The notes beneath the pieces are model-generated. The model searched no databases. It saw nothing but the letters and a program-made list of their open reading frames with translations, and had not been told where the DNA came from. 64,000 nt of DNA from Sporosarcina sp. BI001-red. GTDB lineage: Bacteria > Bacillota > Bacilli > Bacillales_A > Planococcaceae. Of the stretch, positions 1 to 8,118 are shown one piece after another. A program made the position numbers and the translations under genes. How positions within the stretch are numbered: the stretch's first letter is position 1; each line of letters opens with the position of its first letter. The stretch covers positions 62,001 to 126,000 of the forward strand of contig NZ_QQAK01000014.1 of NCBI RefSeq assembly GCF_003384035.1, written 5' to 3'.

Positions 1-1
1 G

Positions 2-166
2 GGTGGTTTGGCAGTTGAAGGATGCAGCAAGCAGCGACTTGTTTATATGAAAGATAAGGATGTTCCGAAGCAACTATGTACGGATAAAACCTTACGGGAG
101 TCACGAATAACAGGTTCAAAGAAGGAGAAGGAGTTCGAGTTGTTCCCATTTTCGTTTTTTGAGTGA
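2..166 (+). CDS. 3' end of an unidentified gene (5' end outside window)
   Basis: An open frame enters from the left edge and runs for 54 codons to a TGA at 164-166. The visible tail is Lys/Glu-rich and ends in the aromatic run FPFSFFE. I cannot identify it from this fragment. In B. subtilis the gene next to ywhD encodes the class A penicillin-binding protein PbpG, so a PBP C-terminal tail is one possibility from synteny alone. The frame closes before the 42-bp repeat array begins, and no terminator is seen until 501-542. Confidence 0.4.
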   Translation, partial: GGLAVEGCSKQRLVYMKDKDVPKQLCTDKTLRESRITGSKKEKEFELFPFSFFE

Positions 167-187
167 TGTTGGTGGCTTGAGATTTTG

Positions 188-466
188 GAAACGAGCGGGT
201 TCAAGTCGGGATTGAGCGGGTTGGACGGTGAAACGAGCGGGTTCAAGTCAGGATTGAGCGGGTTGGACGGTGAAACGAGCGGGTTCGTGGCCGAATTGAG
301 CGGGTTGGACGGTGAAACGAGCGGGTTCACGTCGGGATTGAGCGGGTTGGACGGTGAAACGAGCGGGTTCAAGTCTGGATTGAGCGGGTTGCTCAGTGAA
401 ACGAGCGGGTTCAAGTCGGAATTGAGCGGGTTGGACGGTGAAACGAGCGGGTTCAAGTCGGAATTG
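188..466. repeat. 42-bp GC-rich tandem repeat array (about 6.6 copies)
   Basis: Units start at 188, 230, 272, 314, 356, 398 and 440, an exact 42-bp period. Each unit is two 21-bp half-units, GAAACGAGCGGGTTCAAGTCG followed by one beginning GGATTGAGCGGGTT. The shared core is GAGCGGGTT. Because 42 is a multiple of three, long frames stay open on both strands, but they lack ribosome binding sites and one runs through the terminator at 501-542. I regard the array as non-coding. A related array lies at 37989-38404. Confidence 0.9.
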
Positions 467-500
467 AAGAACTTGGCCAGCGTGCTTCATCACAACGAAA

Positions 501-542
501 AAAGCTTCCTGCCTGTTGGGTCTAACGGGCAGGAAGCTTTTT
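501..542. terminator. Bidirectional Rho-independent terminator
   Basis: A 16-bp stem (AAAGCTTCCTGCCTGT with ACGGGCAGGAAGCTTT, one G-T pair) around an 8-nt loop. A T run follows on the + strand and an A run precedes it, so it can stop transcription from the left and from ywhD on the right. Confidence 0.9.
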
Positions 543-659
543 ATGTCGGGCGAACCCGAGTGTCCTAGCTTAGCAATTGCAAGCTACTTAATAGTTTACT
601 TCGTTTTGTCACGACATTCAACTAACTATTACGGACTTTGAGTAATTTGTTATAACTCT

Positions 660-1196
660 TTATAAATCAGGAGATGCTTCGCTTAGATCGATGTGAAGTT
701 TCGGTTCGCTGTTGTTCCACATATCTGTGTTATGTTCCTTCAGAAAGTCAGCTAGAATTTTTTTCGACTTTTCATCCATATTGTCGACGATAATGCGACG
801 CTTCATGGATTTATCCATCAAATTCACGTGATCTGCGAGTAGCTTGTAGCCACGGCGTTTTTCGCGGTTGACGATCATTTCACAAGACGTCATACCTGCA
901 TAGTACGGTCCTTTTTGATTGAAATCAATTGTTACCCAGACGAGCCAGTACAACTTGCCGCCTTCTGAGTCTTCTCGATTTGTTGTGAACTTTATGCCTC
1001 GCTCGATGTCGCTTTTCGCATGCATTGCACCGATTTCTATCGAAGCGAGCCCTTCTTCTGTGTCAACCATGACGGGTGTGATATTTTCCAAAGACAATGA
1101 CCCGATTCCAAACCCCTTGTGACCGTCCGTCGGATCATTCTTTATAATGGTGAACCCTAACTTTTGCTTTGGTTTTGATTGTTGTTCGTCTGCCAT
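660..1196 (-). CDS. ywhD: YwhD family protein
   Basis: The 178-residue protein matches the YwhD family of Bacillales, whose function is not established. The conserved stretches I recognise are LGFTIIKNDPTDGHKGFGIG near the N-terminus and YWLVWVTIDF near the middle. There is no signal peptide or membrane segment, so it should be cytosolic. A longer frame reaches 1322, but ATG at 1196 is chosen because AAAGGGG sits just upstream and the family begins there. It is divergent from the tautomerase gene with only 68 bp between starts, so both promoters share that gap. This neighbourhood resembles ywhD-ywhB of B. subtilis. Confidence 0.85.
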   Translation of the reverse strand: MADEQQSKPKQKLGFTIIKNDPTDGHKGFGIGSLSLENITPVMVDTEEGLASIEIGAMHAKSDIERGIKFTTNREDSEGGKLYWLVWVTIDFNQKGPYYAGMTSCEMIVNREKRRGYKLLADHVNLMDKSMKRRIIVDNMDEKSKKILADFLKEHNTDMWNNSEPKLHIDLSEASPDL

Positions 1197-1264
1197 TTCC
1201 GCAAACCCCTTTCTTTCTGTTAGTATATCTACTATACCGAACTTACTGGAAAGGTGGAAATTGT

Positions 1265-1450
1265 ATGCCGTATGTAACTGTAAAGATGTTAGAAGGACGC
1301 TCAGAAGAACAAAAGCGAGCAATGGTTGAGAAAGTGACGGAAGCGGTTATGGAGACAGCGAATGCGCCTCGAGAAAACATCGTGGTGTTCATCGAAGAAA
1401 TGTCAAAAAATCATTATGCGGTCGGTGGAAAACGATTAAGCGATCAATAA
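1265..1450 (+). CDS. ywhB: 4-oxalocrotonate tautomerase family protein
   Basis: The 61-residue protein starts MPYVTVKMLEGRS, so removal of Met exposes the catalytic Pro1 that defines the tautomerase superfamily. The ETANAPRENIVVFIEEM stretch and a basic residue near position 12 are also family-typical. Members act as small hexamers that ketonise enols; the physiological substrate in Bacillales is unknown. ATG at 1265 follows GGAAAGGTGG. A longer frame upstream would overlap the ywhD promoter and bury the catalytic proline. It is a single-gene unit ended by the terminator at 1452-1497. Confidence 0.9.
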   Translation: MPYVTVKMLEGRSEEQKRAMVEKVTEAVMETANAPRENIVVFIEEMSKNHYAVGGKRLSDQ

Positions 1451-1451
1451 G

Positions 1452-1497
1452 AAAAGCCGGATGCATCAAGGAATTCCCTTGGGCATCCGGCTTTTTT
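1452..1497. terminator. Terminator between convergent genes
   Basis: Perfect 13-bp stem AAAAGCCGGATGC / GCATCCGGCTTTT followed by a T run. It ends the tautomerase unit and, read the other way, the ywfO-ywgA unit. Confidence 0.9.
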
Positions 1498-1507
1498 GTG
1501 GAATGAA

Positions 1508-2014
1508 TCATGCGACAGCACATGCTGCCATTTCTGCGATAAATGCAAATGCAGTGTCCATCTCTTCATCCGAAAAGTTTAATTTATTTTTAACGATGCG
1601 CACCTTTTCAATTTGCTCAGAGCGCTCTAAATGGTCGAAATAAAGTAACGTGGAGACGAGTTCCAAAAAGCGTGAACTCTGTTTATTCAACTTGTTAATA
1701 CATGGTGCAAGTGATGCTAGCGGGGTATCTCCCGTCTCAGAAAACTTGAGACCGTCTTCAGTTGCGTGGTACGTATATTGGACATAAGACCCTTTGTCCG
1801 TGCATGTTTCATCCAAAAAGCCCATTTCACACAGTTCTTCAATGCGCAGCGTCAGCTCCTCTGAATAGGGGCCGTACATGTGTAATTCGTATTTCTCTAC
1901 AAAGGGAAACTCCATCTTTTTCAATATGTAGACCATCTTCTGTAGTTTTTTTCTTCCATTCACTTCATCCGCCAGGGAAATCATTTGAACGATTTTCGCG
2001 TGTTCCGCAAGCAT
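1508..2014 (-). CDS. ywgA: YwgA family protein
   Basis: A 168-residue soluble protein of the YwgA family, found across Bacillales without an assigned function. The LQKMVYILKKMEFPF and YELHMYGPYSEEL stretches recall the winged-helix-like fold of the Panacea/antitoxin SocA group, but that is a resemblance rather than an assignment. The start at 2014 follows AAAGGAG with 8-nt spacing. It lies 15 bp downstream of ywfO on the same strand, so the two are almost certainly co-transcribed, as in B. subtilis. Confidence 0.85.
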   Translation of the reverse strand: MLAEHAKIVQMISLADEVNGRKKLQKMVYILKKMEFPFVEKYELHMYGPYSEELTLRIEELCEMGFLDETCTDKGSYVQYTYHATEDGLKFSETGDTPLASLAPCINKLNKQSSRFLELVSTLLYFDHLERSEQIEKVRIVKNKLNFSDEEMDTAFAFIAEMAACAVA

Positions 2015-2029
2015 TGCGCACGCTCCTTT

Positions 2030-3328
2030 CTAGCCTCTTACTAGCTGTAAAATTTCCTTATATAGAGGATTGTCCTCTTGTCCTGCTTCAAGTATGTCTT
2101 CAGGGAAATAAATTTTATGGTCCGTTCGCCGTTTGCCCGAAATGGCATCGACGATATCGGATGACCGTGACAGTTCGCTCAACTCCCCGTTTGGAAGTTG
2201 TAAGTAGATCGGAACGCGTTCGTTTTCTTCTCCTGGGCGATAAAAATCGTATGGCAAATCGGAAGAAGAGTCCGTGACTAAATAATATTCGGGATCTATG
2301 CCTGCTTCTTTGAACAATGAGTCGAGTTTACCGATTTTGCGATATTCTTTCGCAGGATCAAATTCGGCATATTGAAATAGCTTTCGATTAATGAATCTTC
2401 GACATAAGTCAGATAGGATTGGGTCTTGTTCTTTCATCCAAAGCTGGAAATATGTAAATAAGACGCCTTCATCCAAAGAGATGTAATCTTCGAGCGTAAT
2501 GGTTTTATCGAAAAAAGACCGGAATGGTGCAGGGTCTTGTTGGAACGCATAGCCATCCTTATATAGCGCTTTTGCGCGATGCAAAATCTTGATGAGGATC
2601 ACTTCTGCACTGCGGGAAACAGGGTGAAAATAGACTTGCCAGTACATTTGGTAGCGACTCATGATGTAGTCTTCGACCGCGTGCATGCCGCTCGATTTGA
2701 TGACGACTTGTTCTTCCGCAGGACGCATAACACGTAAAATCCGCTCCATGTCAAAGTGACCGTACTGAACGCCTGTATAGTAAGCGTCTCGCTGCAAGTA
2801 ATCCATGCGGTCTGCGTCAATTTGACTGGAAATCAGGCTGATCACGAGCTTGTCCTTGTATGTTTTGCCAACGACATCAGCGACACGTTGCGGAAACTCT
2901 GGGCTTACGCGGCGGAGCACTGCATTTACTTCCGTGTCCCCTAGCAAAATTGCTTGGGTGAACTTCTCGTGGTCCAAGTCGAATACTTTTTCAAATGCGT
3001 GTGAAAACGGTCCATGACCGAGGTCGTGCAGAAGTGCTGCGCACAGTGCGACCAGTCGTTCATCCTCATTCCACTCAGGACGTCCTCCGAAGCCACTATC
3101 GATGATGCGACGGACAATTTCATAGACGCCAAGCGAGTGTTGGAATCGGCTATGCTCCGCTCCGTGGAAGACGAGATAGGTTGTGCCGAGTTGCCGGATT
3201 CTGCGCAGTCGCTGAAATTCCCGGGTGTCTATGACATCCCAGATGACACGATCTCTCACATGAATATAGCGGTGTACCGGGTCTTTAAATACTTTTTCTT
3301 CTGCCAGTTTCTCATGCTCATACGACAT
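2030..3328 (-). CDS. ywfO: HD-domain phosphohydrolase, YwfO-type (dNTPase-like)
   Basis: This 432-residue protein carries an HD metal-dependent phosphohydrolase domain. His64 (RFQHSLGVYE) and the His-Asp pair at 101-102 (LLHDLGHGPFSHAFE) are visible, with a later conserved SSQIDADRMDYLQRD. The arrangement is that of the SAMHD1/Enterococcus EF1143 dNTPase-like family, so a role in deoxynucleotide hydrolysis is plausible but not proved. ATG at 3328 follows GGAGGTG; the frame extends 12 codons further without a site. It is the first gene of the ywfO-ywgA unit. Confidence 0.88.
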   Translation of the reverse strand: MSYEHEKLAEEKVFKDPVHRYIHVRDRVIWDVIDTREFQRLRRIRQLGTTYLVFHGAEHSRFQHSLGVYEIVRRIIDSGFGGRPEWNEDERLVALCAALLHDLGHGPFSHAFEKVFDLDHEKFTQAILLGDTEVNAVLRRVSPEFPQRVADVVGKTYKDKLVISLISSQIDADRMDYLQRDAYYTGVQYGHFDMERILRVMRPAEEQVVIKSSGMHAVEDYIMSRYQMYWQVYFHPVSRSAEVILIKILHRAKALYKDGYAFQQDPAPFRSFFDKTITLEDYISLDEGVLFTYFQLWMKEQDPILSDLCRRFINRKLFQYAEFDPAKEYRKIGKLDSLFKEAGIDPEYYLVTDSSSDLPYDFYRPGEENERVPIYLQLPNGELSELSRSSDIVDAISGKRRTDHKIYFPEDILEAGQEDNPLYKEILQLVRG

Positions 3329-3501
3329 ATCGCACCTCCGTTCAACGTTTCTCCAGTATACCAAAAATCAGTAAGTTCGACAGCTGCAAAAGGCACATTC
3401 GAAAAAAGATGAAAGTATCAATCTTTTGTTCTGTATAAAAATCTTATGGTGTGTCCATGCTGTCAGTAGAAAGAGAGAACGAATTATGGGAGGCATTGGA
3501 G

Positions 3502-4134
3502 ATGGTAAAAATTAGACAAGATGCATGGTTGGAAGAAAACGATACATTATTGGCAGATACGGTCCTACGACATGTACGTGAAGGCAGTACGCAATTGAGT
3601 GCATTTGAAGAAGTCGGAGACGCTTTGAACCGAACGGCAGCAGCATGTGGGTTCCGTTGGAATGCTGTTGTAAGACAAGACTACGAGAAAGAATTGTCAC
3701 AAGCGAAGAAAGAACGTAAACAAGCTTTGCGTGTGCTCGGTTCAGATTTCAAACGTCGTGCAACACCTCTTTACACGATTCAAACGAATGAAGAAGAACA
3801 ACGTGCAACCTCGGTTCCACTGTCCGCACTTTCCATGGATACGGTGATTGCATTCCTCATTCGCATGCACCACTCAGGCGGTACGAATAATGATGCTCTG
3901 CGTTGGCAGCAAACCGCAAAGACCGCTCAAGCCCGTGTTGCAGAGCTTGAAAATATGGTAGAGCGCCTGAAAAGAGATAACAAGACAATCCGAGATGATT
4001 ACGAGCAATTTGTTGAAATCATGAACCGTGCGCGTCGACTCGTTACGTTGAATGAAGAAGGCGAGCATACTGCACCGACTTTCAAAATGGAGCAAAACGG
4101 AAATCTTATCTCAAAAGAACCCCCTATTCATTGA
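3502..4134 (+). CDS. rsfA: Prespore-specific transcriptional regulator RsfA family
   Basis: The protein of 210 residues opens with MVKIRQDAWLEENDTLLADTVLRHVREGSTQLSAFEEVG, the Myb/SANT-like DNA-binding domain of RsfA, followed by the RTAAACGFRWN motif. A predicted coiled coil (about residues 145-185) may dimerise it. In B. subtilis RsfA is made under sigma-F and modulates forespore gene expression. The frame opens at a GTG at 3451, but ATG at 3502 is preferred: GGGAGG lies 8 nt upstream and family members start just before RQDAW. I could not find a convincing sigma-F promoter. The stop codon sits inside the loop of its own terminator. Confidence 0.9.
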   Translation: MVKIRQDAWLEENDTLLADTVLRHVREGSTQLSAFEEVGDALNRTAAACGFRWNAVVRQDYEKELSQAKKERKQALRVLGSDFKRRATPLYTIQTNEEEQRATSVPLSALSMDTVIAFLIRMHHSGGTNNDALRWQQTAKTAQARVAELENMVERLKRDNKTIRDDYEQFVEIMNRARRLVTLNEEGEHTAPTFKMEQNGNLISKEPPIH

Positions 4135-4151
4135 AATAGGGGGCTTTTTTT
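4120..4151 (+). terminator. Terminator overlapping the rsfA stop codon
   Basis: CCCCCTATT / AATAGGGGG stem with a seven-T tail. The loop contains the rsfA TGA. Confidence 0.88.
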
Positions 4152-4155
4152 ATTT

Positions 4156-5001
4156 TCATTCAGCTAAAGCAATCATTTTCGCATTCCGTTCGACAACACG
4201 TTTCAAATAGAACGTATAAAGTTCCATTTCCTCGTCGCGGAAGCCGCCAGATTGGACGTTCTCCGCAAGCAAGTTCAACTGTTGTTGAATTCGCAAGTTG
4301 ACGTCCGGGACAGTAAGACTCTGGTCAAGCAGTTCCGATAATGAAGCCATCGTTTCTGGTTGAATGACAGGATATGCAAATTTCGTTGCCTCCCCGCCAA
4401 GGCCCGTTTCATATAACCCTTGGACGAGTGCTGCCCGCTCGCTACCACTACCTTCTATACATAAATAGACTTGCACGGCGACGCCTTGCCTCAATCGACG
4501 TTGTGAGATGCCTGCGAACTTCTTCCCATCAATACTAAGATCATAGCTTCCTGGACAATACGATCCTACGATTTCATAGGCCTCGATGCGGTCACTCACT
4601 TCTGGAAACAGCATGCGAATAAATTCCAGCATGACGTCATACCCGACGGAGATATCGATGGATCCGCTCTGTTCAGATAATACGATAGAAATATTGAGCA
4701 CCCCGCTATCGAGTACGACCGCAAGTCCTCCCGAATTTCGGACAATTGTTTTATATCCTGCTTCATGGATAGCTGGTAAAGCACGCTCTAAATGCGGGAG
4801 TCGATGATCCTGAACACCGAGTACGATGGTGTTATCGTGCACCCATGTACGGACGGTCGAGGCACTTTGTTGCTGTCCGACTAGTTGACAAAGGGTATCG
4901 TCTGCTGCGAAGGATTCTAATGCAGAACGACTTTTGGCCGAAAGGGATTCATCTATATAACGCCAAGTTGGAATGGTTAAATACGATTCAATTACTGACA
5001 T
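4156..5001 (-). CDS. lipL: Octanoyl-[GcvH]:protein N-octanoyltransferase LipL
   Basis: A 281-residue member of the biotin/lipoate protein ligase fold. It has the VRNSGGLAVV segment (about 88-96), the nucleophilic Cys149 in GSYCPGSYDL, and DGKKFAGISQRR (about 158-169) with the lysine that contacts the acyl group. LipL moves octanoyl groups from GcvH to E2 subunits of 2-oxoacid dehydrogenases by a thioacyl intermediate on this cysteine, completing lipoate assembly in Bacillus-type organisms. The start has AGGAG upstream. It is divergent from hemQ, as the B. subtilis homologue ywfL lies near ywfI. Confidence 0.93.
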   Translation of the reverse strand: MSVIESYLTIPTWRYIDESLSAKSRSALESFAADDTLCQLVGQQQSASTVRTWVHDNTIVLGVQDHRLPHLERALPAIHEAGYKTIVRNSGGLAVVLDSGVLNISIVLSEQSGSIDISVGYDVMLEFIRMLFPEVSDRIEAYEIVGSYCPGSYDLSIDGKKFAGISQRRLRQGVAVQVYLCIEGSGSERAALVQGLYETGLGGEATKFAYPVIQPETMASLSELLDQSLTVPDVNLRIQQQLNLLAENVQSGGFRDEEMELYTFYLKRVVERNAKMIALAE

Positions 5002-5114
5002 AAGCAGACTCCTGTGTGTGAATATTTTAGGTTTGATTACACTCAGTTTACACTACAAGCCGTTCCTCTTCCACTCGCTGTCGGGTGTCAAATTCGTGAC
5101 AACCGGTGTCTCGG

Positions 5115-5144
5115 CTGAATTGAAGTTGTCCGTTATGGTACACT
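5115..5144 (+). promoter_or_regulatory. Candidate sigma-A promoter of hemQ
   Basis: TACACT at 5139-5144 is preceded by TG (extended -10) and, 18 nt upstream, by CTGAAT, a poor -35. It lies about 75 nt before the hemQ start. Confidence 0.4.
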
Positions 5145-5220
5145 GAGAAAAGAACGGCTGCCCTGGGGATATTTCTCCGTCCACCCGTACGAATCTCAAT
5201 TTAAAGGAGTTCGATTTCAC

Positions 5221-5973
5221 ATGATTGAAGCAGCACAAACTCTGGATGGCTGGTATGTATTACACGATTTCCGTACGATGGACTGGACCTCTTGGAAACT
5301 TATTTCCAAAGAAGAGCGCCAGCACGCGGTTGACGAGTTCGTCGCGTTCCTTGATAAGCTGAATAAAGCGGATGAAAACAAAACAGGCAGCCACGCATTT
5401 TATACAATTGTTGGTCAAAAGGCTGATTTCATGCTCATGACGTTGCGTCCGACAATGGACGAATTGCAACAGCTTGAAGCGGAATTCAACAAACTCTCGA
5501 TCGCAGACTTCACAATGCCCGCGTATTCATACGTGTCCGTAGTGGAACTTTCCAACTACTTAGCTGGTGGAGATTCGGATGAAGATCCATACCAAAACCC
5601 ATACGTTCGCGGACGTTTGTATCCTGAACTTCCACGCAGCCAATACGTCTGCTTCTATCCAATGGACAAGAAGCGTGAAGGAGACGTTAACTGGTACATG
5701 CTCGATATGGATATCCGTAAAGAAATGATGCGCAGCCACGGCTTAATCGGCCGCAGCTATGCTGGAAAAGTAAAGCAAATCATCTCTGGTTCTGTCGGTT
5801 TCGACGACCACGAGTGGGGCGTTACACTGTTCGCAGACGACGTGCTTCAGTTTAAGAAACTAATCTATGAAATGCGGTTTGACGAAGTGAGCGCACGCTA
5901 CAGCGAGTTCGGCGAGTTCTTCGTAGGAACCATTTTACAGGACGACACGCGCGCCGATTTCTTCACGGTGTGA
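5221..5973 (+). CDS. hemQ: Coproheme decarboxylase HemQ
   Basis: The 250-residue protein is HemQ of the chlorite dismutase superfamily, the last enzyme of the coproporphyrin-dependent haem pathway of Gram-positives. It converts coproheme III to haem b using peroxide. The proximal haem ligand His173 is in [11 protein letters not shown] and the catalytic tyrosine corresponds to Tyr146 in VCFYPMDK, one position off the Geobacillus numbering. Length matches the family. The start follows AAAGGAG with a rather long 11-nt spacing. It is monocistronic with its own terminator. The chlorite dismutase name sometimes given to it does not apply. Confidence 0.95.
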   Translation: MIEAAQTLDGWYVLHDFRTMDWTSWKLISKEERQHAVDEFVAFLDKLNKADENKTGSHAFYTIVGQKADFMLMTLRPTMDELQQLEAEFNKLSIADFTMPAYSYVSVVELSNYLAGGDSDEDPYQNPYVRGRLYPELPRSQYVCFYPMDKKREGDVNWYMLDMDIRKEMMRSHGLIGRSYAGKVKQIISGSVGFDDHEWGVTLFADDVLQFKKLIYEMRFDEVSARYSEFGEFFVGTILQDDTRADFFTV

Positions 5974-5989
5974 AGGTAGAATATAGGTT

Positions 5990-6027
5990 AAGCCACCCCC
6001 GGGAGTGATCCTGGGGGTGGCTTTTTT
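5990..6027 (+). terminator. hemQ terminator
   Basis: AAGCCACCCCC pairs with GGGGGTGGCTT, followed by TTTT. Confidence 0.9.
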
Positions 6028-6032
6028 GTGAT

Positions 6033-6092
6033 TTATGAGGGCTTTGCTTGGGTTATGATCACTTTCTGCGATTTATGAGCGCTCTTCAAAAG
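6033..6092. repeat. 40-bp repeat family, three degenerate half-units
   Basis: TTATGAGGGC, TTATGATCAC and TTATGAGCGC half-units at about 20-nt spacing, directly after the hemQ terminator. Short outlier of the family seen in bulk at 15118-15532. Confidence 0.75.
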
Positions 6093-6156
6093 TTCTCCTC
6101 CTTGACCAACACAAAACTTGATTAATTTAAAATCCTACCTCACCCATGAAAACACC

Positions 6157-6183
6157 AGAAAAAAATGCTTCGCAAAGCGAAGC
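6157..6183 (-). terminator. Terminator of the NERD gene
   Basis: Read on the - strand, GCTTCGC-TTT-GCGAAGC is followed by ATTTTTTTC. It lies about 20 nt past the stop codon. Confidence 0.8.
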
Positions 6184-6203
6184 TCAACAAATCAATCTTG
6201 GTT

Positions 6204-7157
6204 TTACTTGGTAAGCGTATACGTTGTCGCTTTTCTTGTCCCCACTTTTTGAAGTAAAGGGCTGGTCAATAGACGTTTGGCTGTATGGCGGCATGTGAGC
6301 CCTGTAAATCCACAAAACTCTCTGTTAGTCAGCGACTTTCCAACGAGCATGAAATATTCCTCGATTGCCTTCTCGTAAGGGGCTTTACTTTTATGTCCAC
6401 AAAATGGACAGCTCCAGGCGTTTCCTTCGCGCACAATCGCTTGTGCATTCTTACAGCTTTGGCAGAGTACTCCATTTTTTAGTTCAGTGGGTTGAATTCC
6501 ATACCGTGCAGTGAGTGGGAATGGGTTGTAGTCTTGGTGATGTGTTAAGAATGTATGAGCAAGTTTTTGTATATCCTGCTTGGATAGCATGGAAGACTCA
6601 GGAGATATTTCCCTGAAAAATACAGGAGCTTCGTAATTCGGTAGAACAGGCATAGTGGGTGGCTCTTCTATGAGGATTTCATTGTTGTGTGCAAATGTAA
6701 TGAGGCCAGTTACTGGTAAATGAATCTCTTTTTCGTGCAGCCAACTGTTTAGAAAATGAATTTTTCGTTCGACTTCTGCAATTGGGTTTCTGAATACAGT
6801 GCGAGCACCAGTTTGCGACTCTTTTAGAAATTGTGTTGGATTCGCTTTTACTATGATTTTATCTGCAATATTTTTAACTTCAGTAATAATGATTCGATCC
6901 GGCGCAATGAACAAAGAATCGATTTGAAATTGTACACCGTTTTGCTGAAGACTTAGGTCATGCAAAATCGCATGAGGAAAATCAGTATAGACTTCTTTCA
7001 TACAGCGGTCGTATTCTTGTTCGCCTCCGTATCCAACACGAACTTTGTACAATTCATCCTGGATAAATCGGTACTTTTCATGTGTGGATGATAATCTGCT
7101 TACGAGTGATTGAAGTCCTTCTAACTGTTTGGGTTTTGTACGCTGTTTATAAAGCAT
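6204..7157 (-). CDS. NERD domain (nuclease-related) protein with zinc ribbon
   Basis: The 317-residue protein begins MLYKQRTKP, typical of Firmicute NERD proteins. The NERD core spans about residues 40-150, with GGEQEYD, QIDSLFI and ITEVKN, the Asp and Glu-x-Lys pattern of PD-(D/E)XK-like nucleases. A C-terminal zinc ribbon (CQSC and CPFC, about 232-254) and a helix-turn-helix-like tail follow. NERD proteins are presumed to act on DNA or RNA; no substrate is known. ATG at 7157 is preferred to ATG at 7163, which abuts the GGAAGG site. It stands alone, flanked by copies of the 40-bp repeat on both sides. Confidence 0.85.
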   Translation of the reverse strand: MLYKQRTKPKQLEGLQSLVSRLSSTHEKYRFIQDELYKVRVGYGGEQEYDRCMKEVYTDFPHAILHDLSLQQNGVQFQIDSLFIAPDRIIITEVKNIADKIIVKANPTQFLKESQTGARTVFRNPIAEVERKIHFLNSWLHEKEIHLPVTGLITFAHNNEILIEEPPTMPVLPNYEAPVFFREISPESSMLSKQDIQKLAHTFLTHHQDYNPFPLTARYGIQPTELKNGVLCQSCKNAQAIVREGNAWSCPFCGHKSKAPYEKAIEEYFMLVGKSLTNREFCGFTGLTCRHTAKRLLTSPLLQKVGTRKATTYTLTK

Positions 7158-7436
7158 TTGCATCCTTCCTTTCTTTCTATTTCATTGAGTGTAGCTTGTT
7201 TGCATTGTGATTGGAATAGCTTTTGGCAAGTTAGCATTTCGGACTATTTTCAAGAGACAAACTTGAAATTTGACGGGCATGCCCCTTACTTTGAAGGTCT
7301 ACTATTTTACAAAGTTTTGTGCTAAAAACCTTGTAAGGGCCTGATTTGTTGGCGCTTCGCTTATTTTTAGCTGAGTCGTGTGGATTTGGGCCAATTTCTG
7401 AGATATGGATGATAGTTCATCAGGTTTTTTTGAGAT

Positions 7437-7590
7437 TTATGATCAGTTCTTTCCTAGTTATGAGCGCTTTCCAGTGGTTATGATCACTTTCCTCCAGTTT
7501 ATGAGCGCCTCCCAGTGGTTATGATCACTTTCCTCCAGTTTATGAGCGCTTCCCAGAGACTATGATCTGTCTCCTTCTTTTATGCTGATT
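7437..7590. repeat. 40-bp repeat family, about 7 half-units
   Basis: Alternating TTATGATCA and TTATGAGCG half-units at 20-21 nt spacing occupy the middle of the 520-bp divergent gap between the NERD gene and cwlJ. The rest of this gap (7164-7436) is AT-rich; I see no gene in it. Confidence 0.85.
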
Positions 7591-7631
7591 CATCCCCCCA
7601 TCTCTCAGTTAAAAGTCCATCGCAATGCTTG

Positions 7632-7660
7632 GAATGTTTCTCACGCTCCGTTCATAGGAT
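7632..7660 (+). promoter_or_regulatory. Candidate sigma-E promoter of cwlJ-gerQ
   Basis: GAATGTT (7632-7638) and CATAGGAT (7653-7660) are separated by 14 nt. They match the mother-cell sigma-E consensus (KMATATT, 14 nt, CATACANT) at 6 of 7 and 6 of 8 positions. B. subtilis cwlJ and gerQ are sigma-E dependent, which supports the assignment. The implied leader would be very short, just reaching the GAGGGGG ribosome site. Confidence 0.5.
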
Positions 7661-7680
7661 ACCTGTGAGGGGGTAATCGT

Positions 7681-8100
7681 GTGGCGGTGATTAAGGCGAC
7701 GGATAAGCATATCGATTTGCTGGCGCGGTTAATGCGTGCGGAAGCGGAAGGCGAAGGTCAGCTCGGTATGCTGATGGTCGGCAATGTTGGTGTAAATCGA
7801 GTGCGAGCAGACTGCCTCGATTTTACCGATATTCGTAACTTGGATGACATGGTATTCCAAAGCCCCGGTGGCTTTGAAGCAACGACGAAAGGCTACTTTT
7901 ATCAACGTGCCCGTGAAGTGGATCGCAAATTAGCAAGGCGTGCGGTGAACGGCGAACGGTTCTCGCCTGCTGAACGATCTCTCTGGTTTTTCATGCCCCC
8001 TGGGGATTGTCCAGAGCAATGGTACGGTCAGTACAATACGGGTCGCTACAAATCACACTGTTTCTTCTCGCCAACCGAACAAGACTGCCCAACTATCTAA
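7681..8100 (+). CDS. cwlJ: Spore cortex-lytic enzyme CwlJ
   Basis: This 139-residue protein of the hydrolase_2 family has the catalytic Glu at position 21 in MRAEAEGEGQLGM and the characteristic VNRV, SPGGFEA and WFFMPPGDCPEQW motifs. CwlJ sits in the spore coat, has no signal peptide, and degrades cortex peptidoglycan during germination, particularly in response to Ca-dipicolinate. It needs GerQ, encoded immediately downstream. The start is GTG at 7681 with GAGGGGG before it. Length equals that of Bacillus CwlJ. Confidence 0.95.
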   Translation: MAVIKATDKHIDLLARLMRAEAEGEGQLGMLMVGNVGVNRVRADCLDFTDIRNLDDMVFQSPGGFEATTKGYFYQRAREVDRKLARRAVNGERFSPAERSLWFFMPPGDCPEQWYGQYNTGRYKSHCFFSPTEQDCPTI

Positions 8101-8118
8101 CTTTGAAAGGATGACAGC

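Noticed and set aside
43-568. Long repetitive open frames on both strands over the 42-bp array (NPLVSPSNPLNPDL-like and ETSGFKSGLSGLDG-like proteins)
   Set aside because: Open only because 42 is divisible by three; no ribosome site, several frames equally open, and the + frame runs through a terminator.
3411-3500. Sigma-F promoter of rsfA
   Set aside because: A GTATA element is present but no acceptable -10 lies 15-16 nt downstream.
5221-5973. Chlorite dismutase
   Set aside because: The distal arginine context is absent and the sequence, neighbours and lineage are those of HemQ.
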